The position numbers and the translations under genes were made by a program. This document shows, piece after piece, positions 33,401-44,900 of a stretch of 64,000 nt of DNA. The number at the start of each line of letters is the position of its first letter. Position 1 is the stretch's first letter. This DNA comes from Nematostella vectensis (lineage: Eukaryota > Cnidaria > Anthozoa > Actiniaria > Edwardsiidae), in contig NC_064040.1 in NCBI RefSeq assembly GCF_932526225.1, forward strand, positions 14,422,856 to 14,486,855, read 5' to 3'. The notes beneath the pieces are model-generated. The model did not search any database. It worked only from the letters and a program-made list of their open reading frames with translations, and was not told where the DNA came from.

Positions 33401-34040
33401 CAAACCACCACTGGGTGGTACTTTCCTCCGTCGCCGACCCACTGAACCCTGTACTCATTTGTCCATCAAGACAATAAGTGCCAAAGTTATTCTCATCATA
33501 CTGACTTCCTTGTTTTGCATTAAAAGGGCAGGTTGCACGGGAGGGGTCAATGTGTAATGGGTAGTTTAGATTTTGCCAGAAAGAAACCAGAATATCGCGC
33601 CCCTCAATACCGCGAATACTGATAAAATCTACCTTCTTACAATAATCTGTTCCTGTAAAACTGGTCAAATCGAGGTTGGAAATCTTTCCGCGGATGTAGT
33701 CTCTATACGACAGGGCGCTCCCCGGTTTGTAATTGGTGGTGGCTCGGAGGTGCGTCGAGTGGTCGCGTATAGCTGTCATGCGTTGCTTTGAGAATCTGAA
33801 GTCTTCCAGATTCGGTGTCTCTTCGTTTGATGGACTGTCTAGCGTGTACCCCACTGTGCAAAAGGCGTCTTTGTTTCGATGCTTCCGTGCGAAGGATACG
33901 AGCAGTGTCCACGCCCACCCTGGTTCAGTGGAGAAGTCACAGAAGACTTCGTGCAGATGTCCCACCCCTGGAGTATGGATGAGATAAATTCCGTCTTCTG
34001 TTCTCCCTCGCTTTAGATAATCCAGGCAACTCCGACTTTC
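33381..34040 (-). CDS. PAN/fibrinogen-like gene copy B, exon 3 (fibrinogen-like domain)
   Basis: This is the last exon of copy B and encodes residues 119-337. The acceptor is TTCATTTTCAATCAACAG and the phase (0) matches the end of exon 2. The domain is a fibrinogen C-terminal-like fold of the cnidarian type, resembling coral skeletal organic matrix protein 5: SCLDYLKRGRTEDGIYLI, HEVFCDFSTEPGWAWTLL, SKQRMTAIRDHSTHLRAT, TGTDYCKKVDFISIRGIEG and NNFGTYCLDGQMSTG. Such proteins are secreted and probably bind glycans or matrix; the exact role here is unknown. The stop is in the first unit of a 64-bp minisatellite. Confidence 0.82.
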   Translation of the reverse strand, partial: ESRSCLDYLKRGRTEDGIYLIHTPGVGHLHEVFCDFSTEPGWAWTLLVSFARKHRNKDAFCTVGYTLDSPSNEETPNLEDFRFSKQRMTAIRDHSTHLRATTNYKPGSALSYRDYIRGKISNLDLTSFTGTDYCKKVDFISIRGIEGRDILVSFWQNLNYPLHIDPSRATCPFNAKQGSQYDENNFGTYCLDGQMSTGFSGSATEESTTQWWFGGNAYH

Positions 34041-34457
34041 CTGTTGATTGAAAATGAACAATGTGACGTGTTTTTTTAATAATTTTAGCGTTTCATACGT
34101 TTCACACGTGACTAATATATCCCGTCAGTATGAAGATAAGGAATACTTCACAAAGCTTACAGCTATGCGTGCGAGTCACAGTATGTATTCACAGCACTGT
34201 TAATGAAAACGTTGCCCAATATACGTTAATAATATGCAAAGGAGAGGGACTCTACATAAAAGTAGACATGGGTAATCGACCTATGTTTTACGGTATAATA
34301 TTAAAGCTGTCTTTTAAGGTGTGTTCAACGATCGTTAGTAGTTCGAATCGCCTGAAGCTTATGTACCGTCTGCAACTAACGGCAGTGTTATCTCTTAGGG
34401 TTAAAAAAATTTGCTTCGACCCCGACTTATGTACCTTGTGGTAGGTTTTGGTGATGA

Positions 34458-34835
34458 CTATAACTTACCATGGCTTCTTTTTCCCTGTAGAGGGTAAAGG
34501 ATGACTGTTACTTACCATGGCTTCGTTCTCTCTGTAGAGGGTAAAGGATGACTGTTACTTACCGTGGCTTCGTTCTCTATGTAAAGGGTAAAGGGTGACT
34601 GTTACTTATCATGGCTTCGTTCACTATGTAAAGGGTAAAGGATGACTGTTACTTACCATGGCTTCGTTCTCTATGTAAAGGGTAAAGGATGACTGTTACT
34701 TACCGTGGCTTCGTTCTCTATGTAAAGGGTGACTGTTACTTACCGTGGCTTCGTTCTCCCTACAGAGGGTAAAGGATGACTTTTTCTTACCATGCCGGTT
34801 CTCCCTGCATTAGGTTAAGGATGGCTATTACTTAC
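34458..34835 (-). repeat. 47-bp minisatellite made of the exon 2 donor junction, copy B
   Basis: About eight units, fewer than in A (11-12) and C (about 28), with the same 30 exonic plus 17 intronic bases. Some units lack 14 bases. Each unit keeps a GTAAG donor. Confidence 0.85.
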
Positions 34836-35062
34836 CATGGCTTCGTTTTCCCTATAGAAGGAAAAGGTAGAGTTTTCCTGCAGTCTGTTTAACGCTCCAT
34901 GGCTGTACCCATCGGAGGACAAGAGTTCACAAACATCTTGGCCACCTGGTACGGTTCCGTGGTTGAACGAGAGGCATCGCGGGTGACTGGTGCAGAGCAT
35001 AGCGCAGTCTATGTGACACATCACGTGATGCGTGGCTATAATTGATTCGTTTAGTCGCTTAT
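34836..35062 (-). CDS. PAN/fibrinogen-like gene copy B, exon 2 (PAN/apple domain)
   Basis: A 227-bp exon encoding residues 43-118, nearly identical to copy A (HIDCAMLC for HMDCAMLC). Cys58, Cys62, Cys66, Cys72 and Cys87 form the PAN pattern. The acceptor is TTTGTTTTAAACAG and the donor ATG|GTAAGT. The distance to exon 3 is about 800 bases, of which about 380 are the donor-junction minisatellite. Joined to exon 1 at a phase-1 site and to exon 3 at a phase-0 site, it gives an open reading frame without stops. Confidence 0.82.
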
Positions 35063-36328
35063 CTGTTTAAAACAAAGAGAAAATCGTCCATTTAAGGGTG
35101 TACTGACATTAGTGTTGCTCAGTAACGACGTTGCTACGCTGGTGGCGCGCAAATACATAACACGGAATTCGTCATTCCAAGCTTTCCTGAAGTAAAAGCA
35201 ATAAAAATATGCGTTTCAAGTTCCCAAAAATTGACTTCAAGTTGATCTCAGCCTTTTCGGGTGATGATATTTCCAATGTTTTGCAAAAACGAATATTTAG
35301 TCAAGCCAACCTTTTTTAAGCCAAAGTTTTCAATTTTCACTACCTGCGCCCGCTGCAAACACCGAACGCTCGCGCACGCACTGAAAATTTTATTTCAAAG
35401 TAGCGCGCGCTGTATCAGAATTTTAAAATACTTTTTCAATTTTAATCATGACATTACGGATGCCGTTCTTTTAATGCATATATACCATGAAACACTATTG
35501 GATTTTGTTTTTAAATTTCATTTAAACACAGAAACAAGAACAAGCTAAGACCCAAGACGCTAAGATTTTTAAGAAAATTATAATTTGCTTACCGGGAAGC
35601 CGTAAAAACTTTCCCGTTAAAACTTACGGGCCCGGTAATTACCGGTTTTCTGTTTTTCTTTGTGAGTTATATTTCTTTTCGCCGTGAGTCAATTCTTTTT
35701 TCCTTGAGGTTTTTCTTGTCTCGGTGAGCTATTTCTTTTCTTCGTGAGCTATTTCTTTTCTCCTTGAGCTATTTCTTTTCGCCGTGACAGATATGGGCCA
35801 CCGTACTTTCCAGACGACCGAGTAGAGTGTTGGGACTAAAGAAATGTTTTGGCTTTGAAGCTTGCAAACTGTTTGGACTCAAGCGAAACATTGAACTGCA
35901 CACTAGCGATATAAAGATGTTGCTTTGTCTCCACTAAATTTATTCTTTCGAGGTCAATAATAGCAGAGTGGATATTAAACTCTTTCTGTATTCGATTTTA
36001 AGAGAAAAAAAGACTATTCTCTTTATCCTTTAAAGGATATTTACTCTTTATCATCTTATTCCCTTTCTTTGTATACAAGAAGCCCAAGAAACAACAAACT
36101 ATAACCAATTTAGCAGTTTTATATGAATAATCAATTTCTACGTAATTTGCATAGAATCTGAAAAGCCACGAAATTGTACAATGGTCGGTAGTTCCCTAAA
36201 CAATCATAATACATAAGATTTAAGTGTTTGATTTGGTGAGATTTGGTTAAATCAGGACTTTATTATAACTTTGATTCGAATTGGTTGCTGAATTCGCTGC
36301 TAACTTTACTACTTGAATTAGCTGCTAA

Positions 36329-36413
36329 TTAAAATTAAAATTAAATTAAAATTAAAATTAAAATTAAAATTAAAATTAAAATTAAAATTAAAATAAAAAT
36401 TAAAATTAAAATT
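36329..36413. repeat. (AAATT)n-type array
   Basis: AATTAAAATTAAAATTAAA repeats within an insertion of about 480 bp (35,950-36,430) that copy A lacks. Confidence 0.9.
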
Positions 36414-37659
36414 AGTTGCTAACTTCACCGCGGCCGTTTACTCCCAAAGACAAAACACATACTTAAGTATCGGATAACTTCACTTACAATAAAATTAACT
36501 TACCGTCTCTCGAGCTATCTCTGCTTTATTTCTCTCTGTCTATTATTATTATTATTTTTTTTTTGGCTCTTTGGTTTATCCAACACGTAATTCATAAATA
36601 GACTGGCTAAATAATTACTGAATTTCAATAAAATAAAATAAAAACCTAGATTTGCCGATTTGTGTAGAAAACTGGTACCCAAGTTGGCATCGGCACTTTT
36701 CGAAACAAGGACAAAGAACAAGTAGAAAAAGTCTCATTTTGTAGCAAAACTTCCATAACTTCGCAAAGTTGTTTTAGACGCACGGTGACAGCTAAATGTC
36801 AAATCGTTTGACAGAAAAGAAACCCGATTGGCTGGTAGGAAATCCCATAAAATGATGTTAGCCGTGATTGGCTTTCTTCTTGCCGGGTAGTGGAATGGTT
36901 TCCTCAGTGATCAAATCTCTCAACTCGACACAACTTGAAAATTACGCGATTTAATCGGCAAAAAAGCACCAAATAAAATAAATCGAGCATGAATATTTTG
37001 AAAAGTCTTTGTTACTGTGATAAGATAAGATCATAGATAAATTTTCTACTAGGTACAAGTTGAAAAACAAAGAATATCAAATATTTTAGTCCAAATAATA
37101 GATTTAGTTGTCATGCACGGTTTGGGCTCCCTGTGCATCCTCAACAAACAATTTCTAGCCCCCCCCCCCCCCCCCGCCAATATTCACATTATGATGAAAA
37201 GCTGAGGGTACTTATTAAAGAAGAGATGTCCAAATATGGTTTTTGTTCTAATGTTCTATTTTCTCTTTTCCAGAAAAAACTTCACGTAAGAAGTTTCAGA
37301 AAATTCCTCAATTTTTCAAAATTACCAAATATAATTGTAACAATTTTGCTACATGGAAACTGTAACGATGAATACTTTTAATCAATAAAAACCATTTCAT
37401 TAAGCAAGTCTTCCACCTGCTATGTACTGTTTGTACAATTTTTAGATCAATGAAATTATTTCTCCTTTTATGTATCAAAAGAGAGAATCATTAACATTAA
37501 GATAACATTCTGTTGCTTACATAAAAACTGCTTAGTGGTTATTTTCCGAAAAATATTCTAGACTTATCCAACCCGAAATTCAATCGAATAGATGACAAAT
37601 AGGTAACGCTACTCATAAGGCTTTAAGTTTATTGGATTTATTGGATACGCTGGTAATAA

Positions 37660-37669
37660 ACCATTATTA

Positions 37670-37763
<94 letters not shown>

Positions 37764-38031
37764 GTTATTGTTATTGTTATTGTTATTGTTATTGTTATTG
37801 TTATTGTTATTGTTATTGTTATTGTTATTGTTATTGTTATTGTTATTGTTATTGTTATTGTTATTGTTATTGTTATTGTTATTGTTATTGTTATTGTTAT
37901 TGTTATTGTTATTGTTATTGTTATTGTTATTGTTATTGTTATTGTTATTGTTATTGTTATTGTTATTGTTATTGTTATTGTTATTGTTATTGTTATTGTT
38001 ATTGTTATTGTTATTGTTATTGTTATTGTTA

Positions 38032-38067
<36 letters not shown>
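37660..38067. repeat. (ATT)n and (TTATTG)n microsatellite, copy B
   Basis: About 100 bases of ATT, 270 of TTATTG and a short ATT end. It occupies the site of the AGT/ATT array in copy A. Long poly-Asn, poly-Ile/Val and poly-Leu frames on both strands are artefacts. Confidence 0.95.
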
Positions 38068-38799
38068 GTCTCCAGTTTGCTCCGCAGTGTTTTTCGGATG
38101 GAAAAAATTGACAATGCTTTTGGAATTGAAAAATATTTTTCTCGTGAAAATGAATATATGTACGTATAGGCTGCATTCCTATGATATGTGCGATAGAAAC
38201 CTCTAATCATACAGCACATAATATATACCCTACTACCACAGAGCTTTTTTCCTTTCCCAAAACATTTGTTGAAATCTGTTCGAAAGTTCGGGAAAAAAAA
38301 GGTTGTGAATAGCTAAAACTACGACGAAGCGATATTAGTTTTTTGAGCTAGTAAGAAAACGTTGAATGAAGCCCTAAAATTCCTAAAAAAATTTTTGTTG
38401 TTCGCTGCAGCTGTGACAAGTTAAAATCTCAGGACTGAAAAATGTGTGTTCCAAAAAAAAAAACTCAAAACATTTGTTAAAATCTGTTCGAAAGTTTAGA
38501 AAAGAAAGGTTTGGGATTTACGACAATGCGACGATGTAGTTTCAGAAACTTTACATCTGAAAAAGTCCCGTTCAAAGGTCCCGTTCAACTTATAGATATC
38601 AGTGTTTTTGAGCTAGTAAAAAAACCCGGAAGGTTTATCCGTAGAATTCTCTAGGAATGAAAAATTCGTGTTATGTTGTCATATCGCTTTATAGATATAT
38701 ATATAAATCCCTTTCATATTTATATTACAAGGTAACTGTCCTTTGGGTGCCACAAAAACGATGGGAGGAAATGCTTTTTATCTCGACATTGCTACTTAC

Positions 38800-38926
38800 C
38801 AACAAATCTGACGTAATGACCCAGTTTGCTATGCTCCATGTGTAATATTGCATTTCCAAATGCTACTATCAGCCATGGGATAAGCAAATAAAATGCGTGA
38901 AAATTGTAAATTCTTCCCACATCCAT
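38800..38926 (-). CDS. PAN/fibrinogen-like gene copy B, exon 1 (signal peptide)
   Basis: The first coding exon of the only complete copy: ATG at 38,924-38,926 (complement), a hydrophobic core FYLLIPWLIVAFGNA as a signal peptide, and a donor G|GTAAGTAG in phase 1. The intron to exon 2 is about 3.7 kb and carries the ATT/TTATTG microsatellite, the AAATT array and the copy B insertions. The whole protein is about 337 residues: signal peptide, PAN, fibrinogen-like domain. No promoter could be defined. Confidence 0.75.
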
Positions 38927-39957
38927 CCTGTCACAAGCCCAACTCCCTTGATTATTAACGTGGCATCTGCTGCGCGAAGAAAAACAAGCTGAAAAGTCTT
39001 TTATCTTGATAATTTATTTTCGTGAATTCTATTGGATTAAAGTATGCAATGAAAAATTAACGTACCCCAAACAATACCTCCAACAAAGACTGACAAAACT
39101 TTGTTCTTAGCTCCCTCTTTTTCTTGCTATTACCCATCAGTTTGATCCTTCAAAGGGGAAGATGTCTGGATACAAATTTAAAAATTCATAATCATGATAC
39201 GATTTTAACTAATTAGATAAATGATTGTGTATTTATGGTAGGCGTTCTAAAAACCTTCTATCACGAAAATAAAATAAACATCTCCAGGAGTGACTAGATT
39301 AACACATCCATTACCACAAGCGCCCCAGGAATCCCGTAAAAATATAGACCCAACTCCAAAACATCAGAAATGCAAACTAAAAACATCACCAAACCCGGAT
39401 ACTCAAGGATTCATCAAAGTCATAAATGACCTTCATAAGCACATCAAGTAATGTAATTCCAAAGTTCAGGCGCGCATACAAAAAAGGCTCGGTCACCATA
39501 ATTAGATGTTTAAGTGGTAGGCACCTTGATCTGACTTTTTGAAGAAGATCGAAGTGCGCGAGAAGGACAGTATTTGACTATTAATGCTAATATATCCATT
39601 TCAACTCAGTTGCTATTTTTAGGCCACATTGACAGAGAGGCGGGCAAGTTCCTACCCTGGTTCCTGAGCTTCGAACGTGTCTCTATTTAGTGGCCAGCGA
39701 GCTTGAGACGAGGCTCGTGGCCACTAAATATAGAGACGTTCGAAGCTCTTGAACCAGGTTAGCAAACTCCTCACCCATTGTCATTTGATTTTTATTATAA
39801 GTCTTTTTTCCCCAAAGCCAAAGAAAACATTTCCAGGTCTAAGGAACCCATAATACGCCTGAAAACAATTTTTCAATAAGGTTGGGTGTCAAAAAAGTTC
39901 CACATTGGAGAGCACGAGGCCATTCGCTAGAAAATTCCTTTCTTACTCGAACAAAGA

Positions 39958-40888
39958 TATTATCCTATTGAATATACCCCAGCGTGCAAATATTTACAAG
40001 CACAGCATTGCTGATTATGCCCCAATAGACCTAATGATGTCCATTGGTGGTTAAACTTGAGTTGCAGTGTGGGACTGAATATAGGGGAAAGGTTTCTGTT
40101 TTTAGTATGTTTTTCTCACATTTTTTGCACAAAAGTTTTCAGGGGTGTAAGAGTGAAAACATTAAAACAAAACAACCGGCTACATGAGAAGCCAATATGT
40201 ATTGGAAATATTACGATACATTTTATCCAGGGATAACACGCTGCTAGTTTGGTTTCTTCATTATTCTCATTCTCAGTCACACGCGCAGAGGTAGAATAAA
40301 ACAAAACTTCGCTTTAGAAATCGTTTATAGTGGACGTCAATCAACCGGTTTCCATAGAAATCAGTCAACACTACTTCTTCTCGCTAAGATAAAGGCTTTC
40401 AGCGCAATCACCACAGAACTCTCTCCCTCGCTTCGGAAGTCCGGAATTCTGGTGCAAATATGTTTGCAAATAGGCAAAAAGAATTCGGCGAAGCGGAAGA
40501 ATATTCCTAAGATCACGAAGATGTGTTCATGACGCCCGTTACGCCAGAAAACGACAAAAAAATCTTTAAATGATAATAAACCCTTTCTGAAAAAAAAAAG
40601 GAAGAATATTTGTAAGATCAGGAAGACGTGTACATTGAGATTCCGGATGACGAAGAACTCAAGCCACCTGTAATAAACTTCCTCTCTGGTCTCAAGTGGG
40701 ATAGGAAATATTTGACCGATCAAACGCTCTATTCGAAGTTTGGGTGAGCTCGTGAGTGTGACTGATAAAAATAAAAATTATTATTATGGAATTGGCAAAC
40801 ATTTTCCCATGTTAAAAATGAATTTTGAACAATATATCGTGTAAAGTATTCTCCATGGAAACCGCTTGATTGTTTTTGTCTCGACCAG
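39958..40888. other. Intergenic, no recognised gene
   Basis: Between the copy B edge and the LINE-3 flank. The minus frame 40,361-40,723 is rich in Phe and Leu without a domain and I do not accept it as a gene. Confidence 0.35.
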
Positions 40889-40963
40889 CGCGTTTAACCA
40901 CAGGTAGCCCAGGCAATGGTTTTGAAGCTTGTTCGTAGCTTCGAATCGGCTGTTATTCTTAGA
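40889..40963 (-). repeat. Inverted partner of 45,596-45,670
   Basis: Its minus strand reads TCTAAGAATAACAGCCGATT, then GAAGCTACGAACAAGCTTCA and CCTGGGCTACCTGTGGTT. The same order occurs on the plus strand at 45,596-45,670 with a few changes. The two arms flank LINE-3. Confidence 0.75.
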
Positions 40964-41719
40964 GATAGATAGATAGTTTATTTTCCATTTCATTTTCTAA
41001 TTAATCAATACGTTTTACATCATTAAATAAAATGAAATGAAGGGAAGGTTATGAAGCTCCTTGAAGCTTTTCTAGTAGCCTCCCTGGGAAAATATTAATA
41101 GAACTAATTTACAATCACGTTGCAGGTAGCATCAAACTAGCTTTCTGTATTTTTGGTTTTACATTGAAGAGTATGTCTCTGTTGGAATAATACAATAAAA
41201 TACTAAATTGGAATACTATTTTTGGAATACTACAATACAATACTAAATCACTTGTTTTGAGCATGAAGGTATTTTTTAAATTTAATTTTGAATATAAAAT
41301 GGGAGCGGCTATCAGTTATATCTGATGGTAAAGAATTCCATATTTCAATGCATTTGTTTCTTGTAGAATATTTTCCATAGTTTGTCTTATTGGATTTTTT
41401 ATGTAATTTGGCTGCGTTTCTTGTTTTATGATTATGAATTTCGTTGTTTGTTTTGTTGAATGTATCAAATTGGTGTGGCAGTCTGTTGTTGAAGATGTCA
41501 TATGTGAATAACCCTGTTTGCAATGAATTTATTTGCTCAATGCTTAGAATCTTAAGTTCCCTTAGTATTGGCTTCGAGGGTGATGTGTAATGCGAAAATG
41601 TTATTATTCTAACGATCTTTTTTGTAAGACCGAAAGCCTTTTAAATCTAGTATTATAGTTATTTGCCCATATTATGTTTCCATAGTAGAGGTAGGGGTAT
41701 ACAAGTGAATTATAGAGTG
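40964..41719 (-). pseudogene. LINE-3 (minus strand): 3' tail and polymerase C-terminus
   Basis: Minus-strand 41,719-41,600 has TLYNSLVYPYLYYGNIIWAN and 41,523-41,248 has FDTFNKTNNEIHNHKTRNA and KCIEIWNSLPSDI, the usual LINE C-terminus. The end is GGAAAATAAACTATCTATCTATC at about 40,964, an AATAAA plus a short tetramer tail. Frameshifts separate the parts. Confidence 0.7.
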
Positions 41720-42391
41720 TTACATTATATTTAACAGTTTGCTTTCTGTTTGATAAATAATTATAGAACCAATCATAGGACCACGGATTCCGTAGAATGA
41801 TAATTTGGCAAGTGGTATTTTATGATTCACAGTATCAAATGCTTTTGATAAGTCTAAAAATATTCCTATAGTGTATTTTCCTTGTTCAATAGCTGTAGTA
41901 ATTTTGTCAATTAGATCAGTAAGTGCAAGTGTTGTTGAATGGTTGTTTCGGAACCCATATTGCTTGTCATATTGTATGTCATTCTTATTGATGTAGGATA
42001 TTAGTCTTTTGTACATTATTTTTTCAAGGATTTTTGCAAAGCTAGGGATTACTGATATCGGTCTGTAATTTGTAAATTGATTTTCATCATCGGCCTTGTA
42101 TATAGGTGTTACTAGTGATGTTTTTAGGTCACAGGGAATAATTCCAGTGTTAAATGTAAGGTTGAACATATGGCACAATGGCGAAGAAATGGAGTTTGAA
42201 ATATTTTTTAATAGTTTCGGGCTAATTCCATCAATTCCAGAGCTTTGTTTTGGTTTCATGTTCTTGATAATGTTTATTATTTCGTTTTCGCAGGTGTCTT
42301 GTAAAATAATTGAGTGGGTATAGTCGCCTTTAAAATGTTTTTTGAATTTTTTTGTGTTCTTATTAGATTTCTTTGCTAGGTTAGGACCCAC
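41720..42391 (-). pseudogene. LINE-3: reverse transcriptase with catalytic core deleted
   Basis: The N-terminal half of an RT: KPKQSSGIDGISPKLLKN, NYRPISVIPSFAKILEKIMY, QYGFRNNHSTTLALTDLI and GIFLDLSKAFDTVNHKIPL (palm first Asp). After FYGIRG a frameshift leads to YDWFYNYLSNRKQTVKYN, which is followed immediately by TLYNSLVYPYL of the thumb. The PQGS and YADD blocks, roughly 150-200 residues, are missing, so this RT is dead by internal deletion. Confidence 0.75.
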
Positions 42392-42902
42392 ATTTACGAA
42401 AAATTTGTTGAATTTATTAGCTTTTTCATCTTTATTGTTAACATCAATTCCATCTTGTATAAAGTTTGATGGTAATTTCTTTTTTTTTTACTCTTTTTGT
42501 TTATGATTTCATTTATTATTTTCCATGTGTTTTTTAGGTTTCCTTTTGATTGTACTAACTGTTTTTGATAATATGTTTTTTTAGCTATTCGTATAAGGCT
42601 GTTCAATTTATTTCTGTAATTCTTGTATTTTGTTATATTAGATACGGATGGCTTAATTAGGTATCTTTTATGTAGTTTCTCTTTTTTCTTGTTGATTTAA
42701 TTAAACCTTGCGTTATCCATGGATTGTTTTTCTTTTTAAATTCTCTGTATTTTATTACCTTTTCGGGGAAATGTTTATCATATATTGATTTGAATATCGT
42801 CATAAAGGATTTGTATGCATCTTCTGAGTCGGCTTGGTTGAGTTCCAGTCTTGTTTTTCAAGCTCCTTATTGAAGTGTGTTATTTTTTCATTTGACATAT
42901 CT
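42392..42902 (-). pseudogene. LINE-3: linker between endonuclease and RT
   Basis: Two short frames, 42,606-42,394 (IAKKTYYQKQLVQSKGNLKN, TWKIINEIINKKSKK) and 43,057-42,800, carry the basic linker with an ..TW..IN..... pattern that is usual just before the RT. Interrupted by several indels. Confidence 0.6.
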
Positions 42903-43559
42903 CTAGTTTTGTATTGTATATGTTTGTCGAGTTTTTCGAGGATTTGTGTTTTCGTCGTTAGTGCAAATATGGAATATTGGAAGGTGGTCTGATAAATCGT
43001 TAAATAATATATCGGCAATTTGGCTGAAATTTGGTCGATTGCAGAACATATTGTCAATTAGTGTTGCTGTGTGCGATGTCAGTCGTGTTGGCTTAGTTAT
43101 AAGCGGAACAAAATCAGACGAAGATAATTGGTTAAAAAATCTAGTTGGGAATTCTGATTTTTCGTGTTTAAGAAGGTCTAAGTTGAAGTCACCCATTAAG
43201 TAACAGGGTTTCTTTTCTTTGTCTAATTGTTGGAGTATGTTATTAAGTGATTGTTCAAACTGGTTGTAATTGTTATCTGGTGGCCGATATATCACACCAA
43301 CTATTATGTTTGGGCTATGTCGACATGTAACTTCGATAAAAAGTATTTCAGACGTGTCTTGGTTAATTTTAATTGCATTTAAATCTGTTCGTATTTTAAA
43401 CATTATATGGTCTTTTATAAATAATGCGATACCGCCTCCGTCTTTTTCCCTTCTATTCTGACTCAAAGTTTTATAGCCTTGAAGTTCAGGGATTTCATCC
43501 TTATTGTCTTTTAGCCAAGTTTCTGTTAATGCGATTATTGAAAATTCGTGTGTGAGCAT
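42903..43559 (-). pseudogene. LINE-3: endonuclease domain
   Basis: A 218-residue segment holds a near-complete apurinic-type endonuclease: FSIIALTETWLKDN, DGGGIALFIKDH, IIVGVIYRPPDNN, YLMGDFNLDLLKH, ATLIDNMFCNRP and NDLSDHLPIFHI. The Glu, Asp/Asn and His residues of the active site are kept. It continues upstream in a different frame to the PHD finger. Confidence 0.8.
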
Positions 43560-44000
43560 ATTTAGATAGTTTTGAAAAGATTTCTTTTTATTGCGAAAGC
43601 TACGGATATTATGGTGAAAAAAAGATTAGTTACTGAAGAGTGGGGATCTAGGTTGTACTCTACTTCGTTGGTGTCATCATTGTCGGTAGTAAAAGGATTA
43701 AATATCATTTTTTCCAGCCTATTTAAATCGCTCTCTGTAAAGGAATTTGGGTAATTACTTCTGGTATTTTGTATTTCATGGTTATTTTCGTTTTGGAAAG
43801 GAAACTGTGATTCTAAGCATTGATAGCATACAAACGTGTTGACATCCGGGTTTTCAAGGTCTTCCTTATCTATGTTAACACATGGCGTTTTCAAGTGGTA
43901 TTCATTAGGGCAGGAATTACAGATGACCTTGTTTTGATTTTCATCAATTGTGAGACTGCAGGTATTGCAAAATGTTATGTTATCCGAACTGCTTTACATG
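43560..44000 (-). pseudogene. LINE-3: ORF2 N-terminal PHD finger
   Basis: On the minus strand from about 44,000 a frame without ATG reads FCNTCSLTIDENQNKVICNS, CPNEYHLKTPCVN and then FVCYQCLESQ. The pattern C-x2-C, C-x2-C, H-x4-C, C-x2-C is a PHD-type zinc finger, known at the N-terminus of some CR1/L2 ORF2 proteins. It is followed by an acidic/Asn-rich linker (to 43,562) before the endonuclease. Confidence 0.65.
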
Positions 44001-44129
44001 TATGAAAAATGGGTAAAAACGATCATATATACTGTATGAGGAATTTGGAAATCTAGATTTAACAAGGATTTAAGATTAAAAAGGATATTACACTAAATTT
44101 CGGGGCCCCTTGTTGCGACTCGTAAATGA

Positions 44130-44809
44130 TCATTGCGGGAAGTATCTTTGGCCGTTGATGTAGAGTTTCTCTAGAACCATATGGACTTTGTGTCCATCCT
44201 TTTTTGCTTTTTTCATAATAGGGTATAGGACTTTCCTTTCGTGGGCGATCTCCTTTGGGAATTGCTCTGCGATTCCTATGTTTGTTCCTTTCAGGGCATG
44301 TGCGTTCTTGCGCACCCTCTCTCTATCTTGGAAGCGCAAGAATTTCGCAACCAATGGCCTAGATGACGTTTTACGATTACCAATTCTATTAACTCTTTCG
44401 AGTTCGATGGCGTCAACATTTTGCAGCTTCATTTCGACTATCATCGTGTTGACGAGGACTTCGTGTGGGTTTTCACCATTTTTTTCAGGGATGTTGAAGA
44501 ACTCGAAGAACAAGAGGTTATTGCGCATGCTGCGCGTGCGGAGGTCTAGCAGCTCAGCGTGATCGCTTTTGCTTTTTGCCTCGAGCTCTTTCATCCTCTG
44601 TTCGAGGGCCATCATTTGACCTTGTTTCTTCATGTCTTGCTCCAGGTCTTTTATGGTTTCGTGAGTAAATTCGTTTGATTTCTTTATTTCTGTCATTTCA
44701 CTCTCCATCAAGCTTTTTATCCATTTTCTGGATGAGCTTGTAAACTGATTGGAGGTTAGTTTCATCACTCTCATCATCAACTCTTCTCATTTTAGGGTTT
44801 AGCTTCATT
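44130..44809 (-). pseudogene. LINE-3: ORF1 (coiled coil plus L1-ORF1p-like RNA-binding domain)
   Basis: The native start is probably ATG at 44,807-44,809 (complement), reading MKLNPKMRRVDDESDE; one frameshift near 44,700 joins it to the long segment. That segment has a coiled coil (IKDLEQDMKKQGQM, LEQRMKELEAKSKSD), then LRTRSMRNNLLFFEF and an RRM-like domain with ELERVNRIGNRKTSSRPLV and FLRFQDRERVRKNA, ending INGQRYFPQ. This resembles the transposase_22/L1-ORF1p fold: a trimeric RNA-binding chaperone. Confidence 0.75.
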
Positions 44810-44900
44810 GGCGTTGCTCGTAAGTGAATTATTAAGGCTTTTTGAAGAGCGTTTGTAGTTTGCTGCCATACCTGATACCTGATATCAAACTACTAAAGTA

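Larger units (their letters stand above)
34243..39957. repeat. Segmental duplication, copy B (paralogous to 1-5,078)
   Basis: See copy A. The right edge lies inside the tyrosine-recombinase fragment, where TTACTCGAACAAAG continues as AAATTGTAG in A but ATATTATCC in B. The B recombinase fragment also has a small deletion (CCCATAATACGCC for CCCATAAACAACCC). Confidence 0.85.

Noticed and set aside
33573..33987. Plus-strand frames inside the fibrinogen-like exon
   Set aside because: They are antisense shadows of the well-supported minus-strand exon.
37638..38219. Poly-Asn, poly-Ile/Val, poly-Thr/Ile and poly-Leu frames
   Set aside because: Translation of ATT/TTATTG microsatellite in four frames; the paralogous locus in copy A has a different repeat.
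40361..40723. Minus-strand frame of 120 codons rich in Phe and Leu
   Set aside because: Low-complexity composition, no domain, not near other exons.
44188..44562. Plus-strand frame of 124 codons
   Set aside because: Antisense shadow of LINE-3 ORF1.
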